From the NCBI GenBank assembly GCA_001704765.1, contig MBFK01000126.1:186001-250000 (forward strand): DNA of 64,000 bases, read 5' to 3'. Positions within the stretch are counted from its first letter, which is position 1. Every line of letters starts with the position of its first letter. Shown here one piece after another: positions 57,984 through 64,000 of this stretch. The notes under the pieces are model-generated. The model searched no databases. It worked only from the letters and a program-made list of their open reading frames with translations, and was not told the DNA's origin. Source of the DNA: Sinorhizobium shofinae (GTDB lineage Bacteria > Pseudomonadota > Alphaproteobacteria > Rhizobiales > Rhizobiaceae). A program made the position numbers and the translations under genes.

Positions 57984-58982
57984 ATGAACGATTGGGAAAA
58001 ATGGGAGGCCGCCCTTGCCGATCCGAGCAAGATCGGGACCGGGAAACTCACGATCCATCCGGGCGAGCCATGGACCGGCTTTTTCCGGGTGCGCCGCAAA
58101 GAGGGCGATTGGGAACCCTTGCAATTCTGGCAGGGCGCGGACGGCCAATGGTATGCCACGCGATCCGGCCGGCTGGTGGATGGCGATCAGATCGAGGACC
58201 TGTTTCTGCGGGCTGTGCGCCAGCCGATCACGGAAGCCGCCTATGATCGCGCCATGGCCGGCAACGGTTGGGAAGATGAGCCCGAACGCCCGGCGCCTGG
58301 GATCGGCCACAACAGCGGGGCCGGGGCCGACGAATTCGAGGCCATGCGATTGGAATGGCTCGGCGAGCGGGAATTGGCGCTTGAATTCCTGAAAGAGCCC
58401 ATCGCCACGAAGGCCGATGCCGATAAGGCGTCGATATGGGCACACCGGCTCCGCGATATCGCCAAGCGAGCCGACAAGCTCCACGCCGCTGAAAAGGCGC
58501 CCCACCTCACCAAGGCCAAGCGCGTCGATAACAAGTGGCGCGAATTACGCGATGAGCCGGCGGGCCTTTCCAAGCGCCTGAAACAGCACCAGCTGGCGTG
58601 GCTCCAAGAACAAGAGCGGCTCGAACGCGACCGCCAGCGCGCCGCCGCCGCCGAAGCCGAACGCTTGCGGCATGAGGCCGCCCAGGCATTGGTCAACGCC
58701 GAAACGCCAGAGCAACAGGCCGAGGCCGGGGCCAAGCTTTCCGCCGCGAAACAGGCCGAGGAAGACGCGCAATTCCGACGGCCGCAAGCCGGGCGGACGA
58801 ACGAAAAGACATCGTTGCGCACCTACCGGAGCGGCCGGATCACGGACCTCGACACGTTCCTTTTGGCGGCCAAGGCCGAAGACGAAATCCAAGAGGCAAG
58901 CCAGCGGGTTTGCAATCGCTTCGCCCGCCTAGAGCGGTCCGTGGCGGGCATGGAAATTATCGAGGAACGGAGGGTCGTATGA
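57984..58982 (+). CDS. Early phage protein with coiled coil, next to RecT (332 aa)
   Basis: A 332-residue protein. The N-terminal 90 residues form a W-rich module (MNDWEKWEAALADPSKIGTG, PWTGFFRVRRKEGDWEPLQF). PGIGHNSGAGADE is a motif common in rhizobial phage proteins. Residues about 125-260 are a long charged coiled coil, followed by EKTSLRTYRSGRITDLDTFL. Proteins with this last segment sit before RecT genes and may serve in recombination. Overlaps the Bet gene by 4 nt. Confidence 0.68.
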   Translation: MNDWEKWEAALADPSKIGTGKLTIHPGEPWTGFFRVRRKEGDWEPLQFWQGADGQWYATRSGRLVDGDQIEDLFLRAVRQPITEAAYDRAMAGNGWEDEPERPAPGIGHNSGAGADEFEAMRLEWLGERELALEFLKEPIATKADADKASIWAHRLRDIAKRADKLHAAEKAPHLTKAKRVDNKWRELRDEPAGLSKRLKQHQLAWLQEQERLERDRQRAAAAEAERLRHEAAQALVNAETPEQQAEAGAKLSAAKQAEEDAQFRRPQAGRTNEKTSLRTYRSGRITDLDTFLLAAKAEDEIQEASQRVCNRFARLERSVAGMEIIEERRVV

Positions 58983-59923
58983 ATCAGGTCGCAACAGCGC
59001 CCCGGCCGCAAAAGCGCCAACAGGAGCCGCAACGCAAATCGATCATTGCCACCATGGCGGCCATTTACGACATGGAGCCCGTGCAGTTCGAGCGCACGGT
59101 TCGGGCGCAATGTTCCCCCACCCCGAAAAGAGGCGAACAGGCCCAACCGCTGACCCCCGAGCAATTCGCCGCCTTTCTTCTGGTGGCGCGTAAGTATGAT
59201 CTCGATCCGATCACCCGCGAGATTTTCGCCTATCCAAAGCGGGGCGGCGGCGTGGTGCCTATCGTCTCGATAGACGGTTGGATCAACCTAATTAACTCGC
59301 ACCCGGCATGCGACGGGTTCGAATTCGAGTACGCCTACGACAGCGACGGCCGGCTCTATTCGTGCAAATGCATCATGTATCGCAAGGATCGCGCGCACCC
59401 GACCACGGTGACCGAATTCCTTTCCGAGTGCTGGCGCGACACCGAACCGTGGAAAATGGAGCATCGGATGCTCCGCCACAAAGCGCTCATGCAATGCGGG
59501 CGATATGCTTTCGGTTTTGCCGGGATTTGGGACGAGGAAGAAGGCCAACGGATCGTGGAAGCGGAGGCCGCCCAGGCGCCGCGCCCACCGCGCCCCGGCG
59601 ATCAGACAGCAGCGGAACGGATCAGACCCGCCCCGCTTCAGGATGCAAACCGCGAGTCCCCGATAATCGACGGGGAAATCGTCGAGGCCGGCGACGATGA
59701 AACCGAGATCGGCGGCGTCGATGCCGATCGACACCCCGACTCCAACTATGCCTTTTTTGACCAACTGCGCGAGCGGCTGGCCGAGGGGAACGACGCCGCC
59801 ACGATCGAGGAAATATGGGCCGCGCTTGATCCGGCCGAACGGTTCAAGGACTCGCCGGATGATCTCGACCTTTGCGAGCGGATCAAGGCCCGGCGCCTGA
59901 AACAGCTTGGAAAGGAGGATTGA
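58979..59923 (+). CDS. Single-strand annealing recombinase, Bet/RecT family
   Basis: A 314-residue annealase. IATMAAIYDMEPVQFERTVR, EQFAAFLLVARKYDLDPITR, EIFAYPKRGGGVVPIVSIDG and WINLINSHPACDGFEFEYAY are the family core, then WRDTEPWKMEHRMLRHKALM and QCGRYAFGFAGIWDEEEG. The C-terminal 100 residues are acidic. It promotes strand annealing in phage replication and recombination. No partner exonuclease is evident; the preceding or following genes may supply it. Confidence 0.92.
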   Translation: MNQVATAPRPQKRQQEPQRKSIIATMAAIYDMEPVQFERTVRAQCSPTPKRGEQAQPLTPEQFAAFLLVARKYDLDPITREIFAYPKRGGGVVPIVSIDGWINLINSHPACDGFEFEYAYDSDGRLYSCKCIMYRKDRAHPTTVTEFLSECWRDTEPWKMEHRMLRHKALMQCGRYAFGFAGIWDEEEGQRIVEAEAAQAPRPPRPGDQTAAERIRPAPLQDANRESPIIDGEIVEAGDDETEIGGVDADRHPDSNYAFFDQLRERLAEGNDAATIEEIWAALDPAERFKDSPDDLDLCERIKARRLKQLGKED

Positions 59924-59926
59924 AAA

Positions 59927-60199
59927 ATGAAATCGATCTTCGAAAACGCGGCCCTGATCGATTGGCTGTCGGCGCAAGACCCCCTGGCCAGCTACGGTTA
60001 CATGGACTGCCGGGCTTGCCTGTTGGCGCAATACCTCCGCTTTCGCGGCTTCGAGGAAGTCGTGGTCGACACCGACAGCGCCTATCTTGAAGCGCATCGG
60101 TTCAACCCTCGCCAATTCCCGCCCCATTGGAACGACATTGCCGTGCGCAAGCCTTGGACGTTCGGCGCCGCGCTGGGACGCGCGCGGGAGATGCTGTGA
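59927..60199 (+). CDS. Early phage protein (90 aa)
   Basis: A 90-residue protein, MKSIFENAALIDWLSAQDPL followed by YGYMDCRACLLAQYLRFRGF, PRQFPPHWNDIAVRKPWTFG. A GGAGG site lies upstream. The two cysteines (C-R-A-C) stand out. Small proteins like this follow RecT in several rhizobial phages. Unknown role. Confidence 0.68.
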   Translation: MKSIFENAALIDWLSAQDPLASYGYMDCRACLLAQYLRFRGFEEVVVDTDSAYLEAHRFNPRQFPPHWNDIAVRKPWTFGAALGRAREML

Positions 60200-61065
60200 T
60201 GGCCCGGCGCGAATTTAAGGATATGCCCCTCCCCCATCGCCAGGTTGCCGCGCGACAGGCGCGGCTATGGCCCGGCAACTCATGGGAATCGATGATGAAA
60301 GATGATCGCCCTCCTCTCCGCATGATCGTCGGGCCCGGCAAGCTGACCCCGGCCGATGCCTTTTCGGCCGAACGCCTGGACTCCTACCGGCACGGGACGA
60401 CGATGTTCGTTCAGCCCGTAACCGATCCGCAAAGCAAGAAGCGGCGTCAATTTTGGGCGATCCTCGGAAGCGTGATCAACAATTGCGACACGCCATGGCC
60501 CACAACCAAGGATGCCGCGAACGAGATCAAGCGCTTTTTCGGGCTGGTGGACGAGGGCGGCGCCACCGGGGCCGGCGTGCGGTTCCTTTATCCGCGCAGC
60601 CTGAATGATCTAAGCGAGCCCGAGTTTGAGGAGTTCTACGAAGACGCCATGCTGTATTTGCATCGCGTAACGGGCGTTGATCCCGAGACACTTTCCAAGG
60701 AGTCGCCCGATCCGGGCGATGATGAATCGCCGGCCTCGCCTGACCGCGACGGGGCCGACGTAGGCGGCGGCGCTGGTGCGCCCGTTCCCTCTCGAGCCCC
60801 CGACAGAGCCGAATGCATCGCGAAGTTTCTGCAATTCGCGACAGATGAGGAAACAGCGGCCCCGTGGAAACTGGAAAATCTCGTTCCAACCGTGAAAGCG
60901 GGGTGGGTGCAACAGTTGCCCGACGACATTCCCTTTGTTGAGGCGTGCTGCCGAACGACGGAACAGCTGATCAGGGGCGAAATCAAGGGCGATGCGGCAA
61001 CCCGCTATCTTCATGCGCTGGCCGCCAAGCCAAAGGAGAACGGCAATGGAGACGCAAACGCTTGA
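60199..61065 (+). CDS. Early phage protein of 288 aa, possible recombination partner
   Basis: A 288-residue protein from an ATG that shares a base with the upstream stop (TGATG). Residues 45-150 form a DUF-like segment (QFWAILGSVINNCDTPWPTT, KDAANEIKRFFGLVDEGGAT, YPRSLNDLSEPEFEEFYEDA, MLYLHRVTGVDPETL), which recalls phage proteins that precede NinB-like recombinases. An acidic, disordered linker (about 155-190) separates it from a helical C-terminal domain. No catalytic motif is certain. Confidence 0.65.
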   Translation: MARREFKDMPLPHRQVAARQARLWPGNSWESMMKDDRPPLRMIVGPGKLTPADAFSAERLDSYRHGTTMFVQPVTDPQSKKRRQFWAILGSVINNCDTPWPTTKDAANEIKRFFGLVDEGGATGAGVRFLYPRSLNDLSEPEFEEFYEDAMLYLHRVTGVDPETLSKESPDPGDDESPASPDRDGADVGGGAGAPVPSRAPDRAECIAKFLQFATDEETAAPWKLENLVPTVKAGWVQQLPDDIPFVEACCRTTEQLIRGEIKGDAATRYLHALAAKPKENGNGDANA

Positions 61066-61111
61066 ACTGGACCGCAATAAGGCGGCCTATCGCATAGGAG
61101 GCCGGCAGTGA
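61046..61111 (+). CDS. Mini-ORF (21 aa) in the early operon
   Basis: A 21-residue frame, METQTLELDRNKAAYRIGGR then Q, with AAGGAGA upstream. It overlaps the preceding gene in another frame, and its 3' end contains the Shine-Dalgarno site and GTG of the next gene. It may work by translational coupling more than as a peptide. Confidence 0.4.
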   Translation: METQTLELDRNKAAYRIGGRQ

Positions 61112-61380
61112 AGATGAGCGCCGAGGAAAGCCGCAAAATTCTCGATCAGGTCGAGGGCGTCGTGAAGGCGATAAAGCCGCACTTGGCCGGCCACGCGCCG
61201 TACATCCAAAGTGTGGCTTTGGCCGATCTGCTTTCCATATGGCTGGCCGGCCATTCGCCCAAGGCGCGCGAGGCATTGCTCGCCGCCCACATCGAAAACG
61301 TGCGCGCCCTGATCACCGTCAACGAAATGATCTTGTTTGACGGGGAAGGCCACCCGGATCGTGGGATGACACGCCAATGA
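61108..61380 (+). CDS. Early phage protein (90 aa)
   Basis: A 90-residue helical protein from a GTG with AGGAGG upstream: SAEESRKILDQVEGVVKAIK, YIQSVALADLLSIWLAGHSP, AREALLAAHIENVRALITVN. Similar all-helical proteins are encoded near phage excisionase genes. Function unknown. Overlaps the next ATG by 4 nt. Confidence 0.7.
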   Translation: MKMSAEESRKILDQVEGVVKAIKPHLAGHAPYIQSVALADLLSIWLAGHSPKAREALLAAHIENVRALITVNEMILFDGEGHPDRGMTRQ

Positions 61381-61574
61381 TTACGAACCGCGACAAAGCG
61401 AAGTGCGCCGCCCGCGAGGCCAAGAACCGGCACTATGTTTACCGGCGCCTCGTCCGCGAGGAACGGATGGGGCAAGAGGTTGCCGAGCGGGAAATCGAAA
61501 TCATGGAGGCGGTCGCCGAGGATTACCGGCGCCTGGCCGACGCCGAGGAAGCGCAATCGAGGTTGCCGCTATGA
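61377..61574 (+). CDS. Small charged protein (65 aa)
   Basis: A 65-residue, strongly charged helical protein, MITNRDKAKCAAREAKNRHY followed by RRLVREERMGQEVAEREIEI. Both ends overlap neighbours by 4 nt. Unknown role. Confidence 0.65.
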   Translation: MITNRDKAKCAAREAKNRHYVYRRLVREERMGQEVAEREIEIMEAVAEDYRRLADAEEAQSRLPL

Positions 61575-61825
61575 CGCTCAAGTCAGACCCCCTTGGCTAT
61601 CCGCCCCGAGGCATGAGCCGCGACGAGGCAGCCCGCTATATCGGCGTGAGCCCGACCAAATTCGATGAAATGGTAAAGGACCGGCGCATGCCGGCAGGGA
61701 AAAAGGTCGATGGACGCGTTCTATGGGACCGCGTGGCAGTCGATCGGGCGTTTACCGACCTCCCGGACATAGCCGATGGAAAGAGGTCGAAAATTCAGCA
61801 ACTGCTCGAAGAATCGCGGCGATAA
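61571..61825 (+). CDS. Excisionase-like HTH protein
   Basis: An 84-residue AlpA/excisionase-type protein: GMSRDEAARYIGVSPTKFDE, MVKDRRMPAGKKVDGRVLWD, RVAVDRAFTDLPD. The order (HTH, then a K-x-x-x-R-xx-W-D wing) is the usual one for phage Xis-type DNA-binding proteins. It lies 81 bases upstream of the integrase gene. Confidence 0.8.
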   Translation: MTLKSDPLGYPPRGMSRDEAARYIGVSPTKFDEMVKDRRMPAGKKVDGRVLWDRVAVDRAFTDLPDIADGKRSKIQQLLEESRR

Positions 61826-61906
61826 CTGCTTCTAACCGCCGCTGTGTTTCGCTAACGGTCGGAGCAAGCGCCACACTGGCGCGCTTACAGGGGGCGATAA
61901 ACTCCA

Positions 61907-63112
61907 ATGTCGAAGACACCTATTGAGATCAAAAAGCAATATCCGGGCGTCACCCTTTTTGTGGACCATCGCGGGACGACTCGCTGGCGCTACCGCAGCA
62001 AAACAATCAAAGGCAAGCTCCTATCGGGCAATCCTGGCGACGAGGATTTCGAGGAAGAATACAAGCGGCTGGTCGAGGGCGAGCCGAAAAAGGCCAAAGT
62101 CGTGGAGATGCCTAATGCGGCGCTTCCGAAGACTTTCCGGGCCGCATGGAAGGCCATCACCGCGACCCAAGATTGGGCAGATCTGGACGCCAAGACCAAA
62201 TCCAAGCAGAGCCGCAATGCCAAGGAATTCCTCGAACTCCCGATTGTCGAAGGGAAAGACGGCACATGGGGCGACGTGCCGGTCGCGGACATGGACGACG
62301 AGGATTTGGAAAAGATCAAAATTCGCCTGAGGTCCGATAGCAAGGGCAAGCCGACGCCGAGCAAGCCGTGGCATGTGAAAGTCGTCTTGAAGAAAATCTT
62401 CTTCTATGCGCGGAAACGGAAATGGCGCAGCGACGATCCGACCGACTTGGTGAAGTGGAAACGCGGCGGTGGCAAAAATGGCGGCTATATCGGATGGAAG
62501 CCGTGGCCCTGGGAAATTCGCCAGCAATTCGAGGCGCGGCATAAGATCGGCACTGCCGCCCGCACCTGCTACGCGCTGGCGAATTTCATTGGCAACCGGC
62601 GCGGCGATATCGCCCGGCTGCGGTGGAGCGACCTCAAGCTCGTCCCTTTCGAGGACGAATGGATCTACGTCTTCGACTATATCCAGAACAAGAAGGTCCA
62701 GAACGACGACGACATGCGGCAAATCCGGCCGCTATCGCGCATGCTGGCCGAGGCCTTGGAACCGCTCCCGCGCGATAAGGAATTTATCCTGCTGAACGGC
62801 TACGGCGTTCCCTTCTCCGAAAAATCCCTGACCGGCATGATGGCGCATTGGACGCAGCAAGCGGGCATTCCGAAGGGCTACACATTGCACGGTCTGCGGA
62901 AATCCTACGGCGGCGATCTGGCCGAGGCCGGAGCGTCGGAGATGATGCAGAAAGATATGCTTGGGCACACCACCCTCGACGAAGTGGTCAACTATGCGAA
63001 GGGCGCAAGCAAGCTCAAACTAACGGTCGAAGGGACGCGGCGGCTTGAAGAATATCACGCCAAGCGATCCCAAAAGCCGCGCCTTCGGGTGGTGGGCGGC
63101 GGCGATGAATAG
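61907..63112 (+). CDS. int: Tyrosine integrase
   Basis: A 401-residue recombinase. The N-terminal arm-binding domain (about 1-60) includes QQYPGVTLFVD-like KQYPGVTLFVDHRGTTRWRY. The core SAM-like domain spans about 70-180. The catalytic domain has Arg231/232 (NFIGNRRGDIARLRW), His328-x-x-Arg331 (YTLHGLRKSYGGDL), His354 (KDMLGHTTLDEV) and nucleophile Tyr363 (VVNYAKGASK). It integrates the phage into tRNA-Ile2 next door. The gene ends 124 bases before the tRNA. Confidence 0.95.
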   Translation: MSKTPIEIKKQYPGVTLFVDHRGTTRWRYRSKTIKGKLLSGNPGDEDFEEEYKRLVEGEPKKAKVVEMPNAALPKTFRAAWKAITATQDWADLDAKTKSKQSRNAKEFLELPIVEGKDGTWGDVPVADMDDEDLEKIKIRLRSDSKGKPTPSKPWHVKVVLKKIFFYARKRKWRSDDPTDLVKWKRGGGKNGGYIGWKPWPWEIRQQFEARHKIGTAARTCYALANFIGNRRGDIARLRWSDLKLVPFEDEWIYVFDYIQNKKVQNDDDMRQIRPLSRMLAEALEPLPRDKEFILLNGYGVPFSEKSLTGMMAHWTQQAGIPKGYTLHGLRKSYGGDLAEAGASEMMQKDMLGHTTLDEVVNYAKGASKLKLTVEGTRRLEEYHAKRSQKPRLRVVGGGDE

Positions 63113-63138
63113 GGCGAATCGGGCGGAACCTAAAGAGA

Positions 63139-63161
63139 GGCGGCACCGGCCGCCTTTTTTT
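63139..63161 (+). terminator. Intrinsic terminator after the integrase gene
   Basis: GGCGGC-ACCG-GCCGCC is a perfect 6-bp stem with a 4-base loop, followed at once by seven T residues. Confidence 0.88.
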
Positions 63162-63162
63162 G

Positions 63163-63204
63163 TTGCCAAGGGTTTGCCAAGTTTGCCAAATTTCGTTTGG
63201 CAAA
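63163..63204. promoter_or_regulatory. Integrase arm-type sites, right end
   Basis: TTGCCAA at 63163-63169, TTTGCCAA at 63173-63180, TTTGCCAAA at 63182-63190, and the inverted TTTGGCAAA at 63196-63204. The spacing of 9-14 bases and the match to the left-end sites suggest integrase or Xis/IHF complex binding. Confidence 0.68.
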
Positions 63205-63236
63205 CAACATGCCAACTAATTGATTTTAAAGGAAAA

Positions 63237-63252
63237 TGGTGGGCCCGGAGGG
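63237..63252. repeat. attR core, overlapping the tRNA-Ile2 3' end
   Basis: TGGTGGGCCCGGAGGG, identical to 15701-15716. It covers CCA and the 3' side of acceptor and T-stem, so the tRNA stays intact after integration. Confidence 0.88.
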
Positions 63253-63312
63253 ACTCGAACCCCCAACCAAGCGGTTATGAGCCGCCGGCTCTAACCATTG
63301 AGCTACAGGCCC
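63237..63312 (-). tRNA. tRNA-Ile2 (anticodon CAU, lysidine type)
   Basis: A full cloverleaf on the minus strand: acceptor GGGCCTG/CGGGCCC, D-arm GCTC-AATGGTTA-GAGC, anticodon arm GGCGG-CTCATAA-CCGCT and T-arm GGGGG-TTCGAGT-CCCTC, with CCA encoded. The anticodon is CAT. The body resembles bacterial tRNA-Ile2 (ileX type), whose C34 is changed to lysidine by TilS, more than elongator tRNA-Met; automatic tools may call it Met. It is the integration site of the prophage. Confidence 0.9.
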
Positions 63313-63459
63313 TGCCGGTTGTCCGGCCGTCGCGAACCAATGGTAATTCGCGGCTGCAAATGGCTCTAGCGGAAAACCTTTTTGCCGACAAGCCATTGCC
63401 GCAATGCCTTCACAATCGATAAGCATGGATTGACGGATAACAACCGAAGAGAAACATCC

Positions 63460-64000
63460 ATGCTTTCTACACGCATTGCCCGCTCGGTCCATGTTGCGAC
63501 GGTGGCCGCCGCCTTTGCCGGTGCTTTTGCGGCGGCCGCGGCGGCGGACGACAATGTTGCCGGCAAGGGCGACGGCAAGGGGCGCCCGGACGGCGCGAGA
63601 GGCCGCCAGGCGGTGATCAAGGTCTCCGGCGAGGGCCGGGCGACGACCGCACCCGACATGGCGATCCTGCAACTGAGCGTCGTCAAGGATGCGAAGACCG
63701 CTCGCGAGGCGCTCGACGCCAGCAACAAGGCGATCGCCGACGTGCTGGCGGCGCTGAAACAATCAGGCATTGCCGAGCGCGACCTGCAGACGAGCGGCTT
63801 CTCCATCATGCCGCAATACAACTATCCGCAGAACAGTGACGGCAGCAACCGCCCGCCGGAACTCGTCGGCTACCAGGTCGTCAACGGCGTCAGCGTGCGC
63901 GTGCGCGATCTGACCAGGCTCGGCGAAATCCTCGACAAGTCCGTGACGCTCGGCATCAACCAGGGCGGCGGCATCGAATTTACCAACGACAAGCCGGAGC
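63460..64000 (+). CDS. SIMPL-domain (DUF541) secreted protein, 3' end missing
   Basis: The first 180 residues of a BP26/Omp28-like protein. A signal peptide (VATVAAAFAGAFAAAAAADD) is followed by a SIMPL domain: VIKVSGEGRATTAPDMAILQ, LDASNKAIADVLAALKQSGI and QVVNGVSVRVRDLTRLGEIL. In Brucella and rhizobia this family forms periplasmic oligomers with a role in stress. The gene runs off the right edge. It marks the return to host core DNA. Confidence 0.9.
   Translation, partial: MLSTRIARSVHVATVAAAFAGAFAAAAAADDNVAGKGDGKGRPDGARGRQAVIKVSGEGRATTAPDMAILQLSVVKDAKTAREALDASNKAIADVLAALKQSGIAERDLQTSGFSIMPQYNYPQNSDGSNRPPELVGYQVVNGVSVRVRDLTRLGEILDKSVTLGINQGGGIEFTNDKPE

Larger units (their letters stand above)
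15701..63252. mobile_element. Complete tRNA-integrated siphovirus-type prophage (about 47.5 kb)
   Basis: The element is bounded by an exact 16-bp direct repeat, TGGTGGGCCCGGAGGG, at 15701-15716 and 63237-63252. The right copy is the 3' end of tRNA-Ile2 including its CCA. A tyrosine integrase gene lies next to the right copy, as expected for tRNA-targeting phages. TTTGCCAA repeats occur just inside both ends. Between them are terminase, portal, protease, capsid, tail, lysis, recombination, repressor and excisionase-like genes with no obvious loss, so the prophage may be inducible. Cargo includes an RM cassette, a SIR2 gene, a GHKL ATPase and a DNA ligase. Confidence 0.9.

Noticed and set aside
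61046-61111. The 21-codon mini-ORF as a leader-peptide attenuator
   Set aside because: There is no hairpin pair or rare-codon run after it. Simple translational coupling explains its layout better.
15701-63252. A gene transfer agent instead of a prophage, given the GTA-like tail genes
   Set aside because: Integrase, excisionase-like gene, att repeats, repressor and recombination genes are all present; GTAs lack these.
63237-63312. tRNA-Met as the identity of the CAU tRNA
   Set aside because: The D-, anticodon and T-arms resemble tRNA-Ile2 (ileX type) more than elongator Met or the initiator. Lysidine modification at C34 is expected, though this is not provable from DNA alone.

Overview
The window looks like a chromosome segment of a GC-rich alphaproteobacterium, most likely of the order Hyphomicrobiales (Rhizobiales). 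The basis is the rhizobial-style complex I membrane genes, a SIMPL-domain (DUF541/BP26-like) secreted protein, a tRNA-Ile2(CAU), a phage-borne GcrA homologue and the codon bias. The species cannot be named from sequence reading alone.

Layout. (1) 1-6182, minus strand: a compact run of complex I membrane-arm genes (nuoJ, nuoK, a MrpD/NuoL-like antiporter, an 84-aa two-helix protein, a second NuoL-like protein, nuoM, nuoN cut by the window edge). No nuoA-I genes lie upstream. (2) 6673-11558, minus: a periplasmic aldehyde oxidoreductase operon paoABC, preceded in the same direction by an AraC-type regulator. (3) 11.6-15.7 kb: a decayed accessory zone with Fic, aminoglycoside-phosphotransferase-like and XRE-repressor remnants, plus an intact HTH-TPR gene with a downstream membrane-protein gene that could be a small unrecognised system. 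(4) 15701-63252: a 47.5-kb prophage integrated in the 3' end of tRNA-Ile2. A 16-bp direct repeat bounds it, and clusters of TTTGCCAA integrase arm-type sites lie just inside both ends. (5) 63460-end: the host SIMPL-domain gene.

Prophage organisation. The left end carries cargo (a GHKL-fold ATPase and a LigD-type ATP-dependent DNA ligase), then an Rz/Rz1/GH108 lysis module. A siphovirus HK97-type late operon follows on the minus strand, listed here from the lysis end upward: tail fibre and tip, hub proteins, a tape measure protein with an embedded amidase-like domain, frameshifted tail assembly chaperones, tail tube, connectors, capsid, protease, portal, terminase. Upstream of the terminase lie two plus-strand genes with near-identical structured leaders, a minus-strand ParB / DNA methyltransferase / PLP-enzyme operon, a SIR2-family gene and an HNH nuclease. 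A strong minus-strand promoter sits before the HNH gene.

The 45.6-57 kb part holds two plus-strand secreted-protein genes, small regulators, a type II restriction-modification cassette (Eco29kI-family nuclease, C5 methyltransferase, Vsr) and a leftward early operon (YdaS/Cro-like, Rmf-like, GcrA-like, NPPW methyltransferase, RuvC-like resolvase, DUF1376-like replication protein). A CI-like repressor is divergent from this operon. A rightward early operon (RecT/Bet, excisionase-like, tyrosine integrase) completes the phage. Four copies of a palindrome (TGCAAA-N5-TTTGCA type) lie at the two early control regions and probably form one repressor regulon.

Most interesting observations: the ParB-methyltransferase-PLP triad, the duplicated structured leaders, the prophage defence load (SIR2 gene, RM cassette, GHKL ATPase), the phage GcrA homologue beside a methyltransferase, the HTH-TPR/membrane pair outside the phage, and the isolated complex I membrane module.
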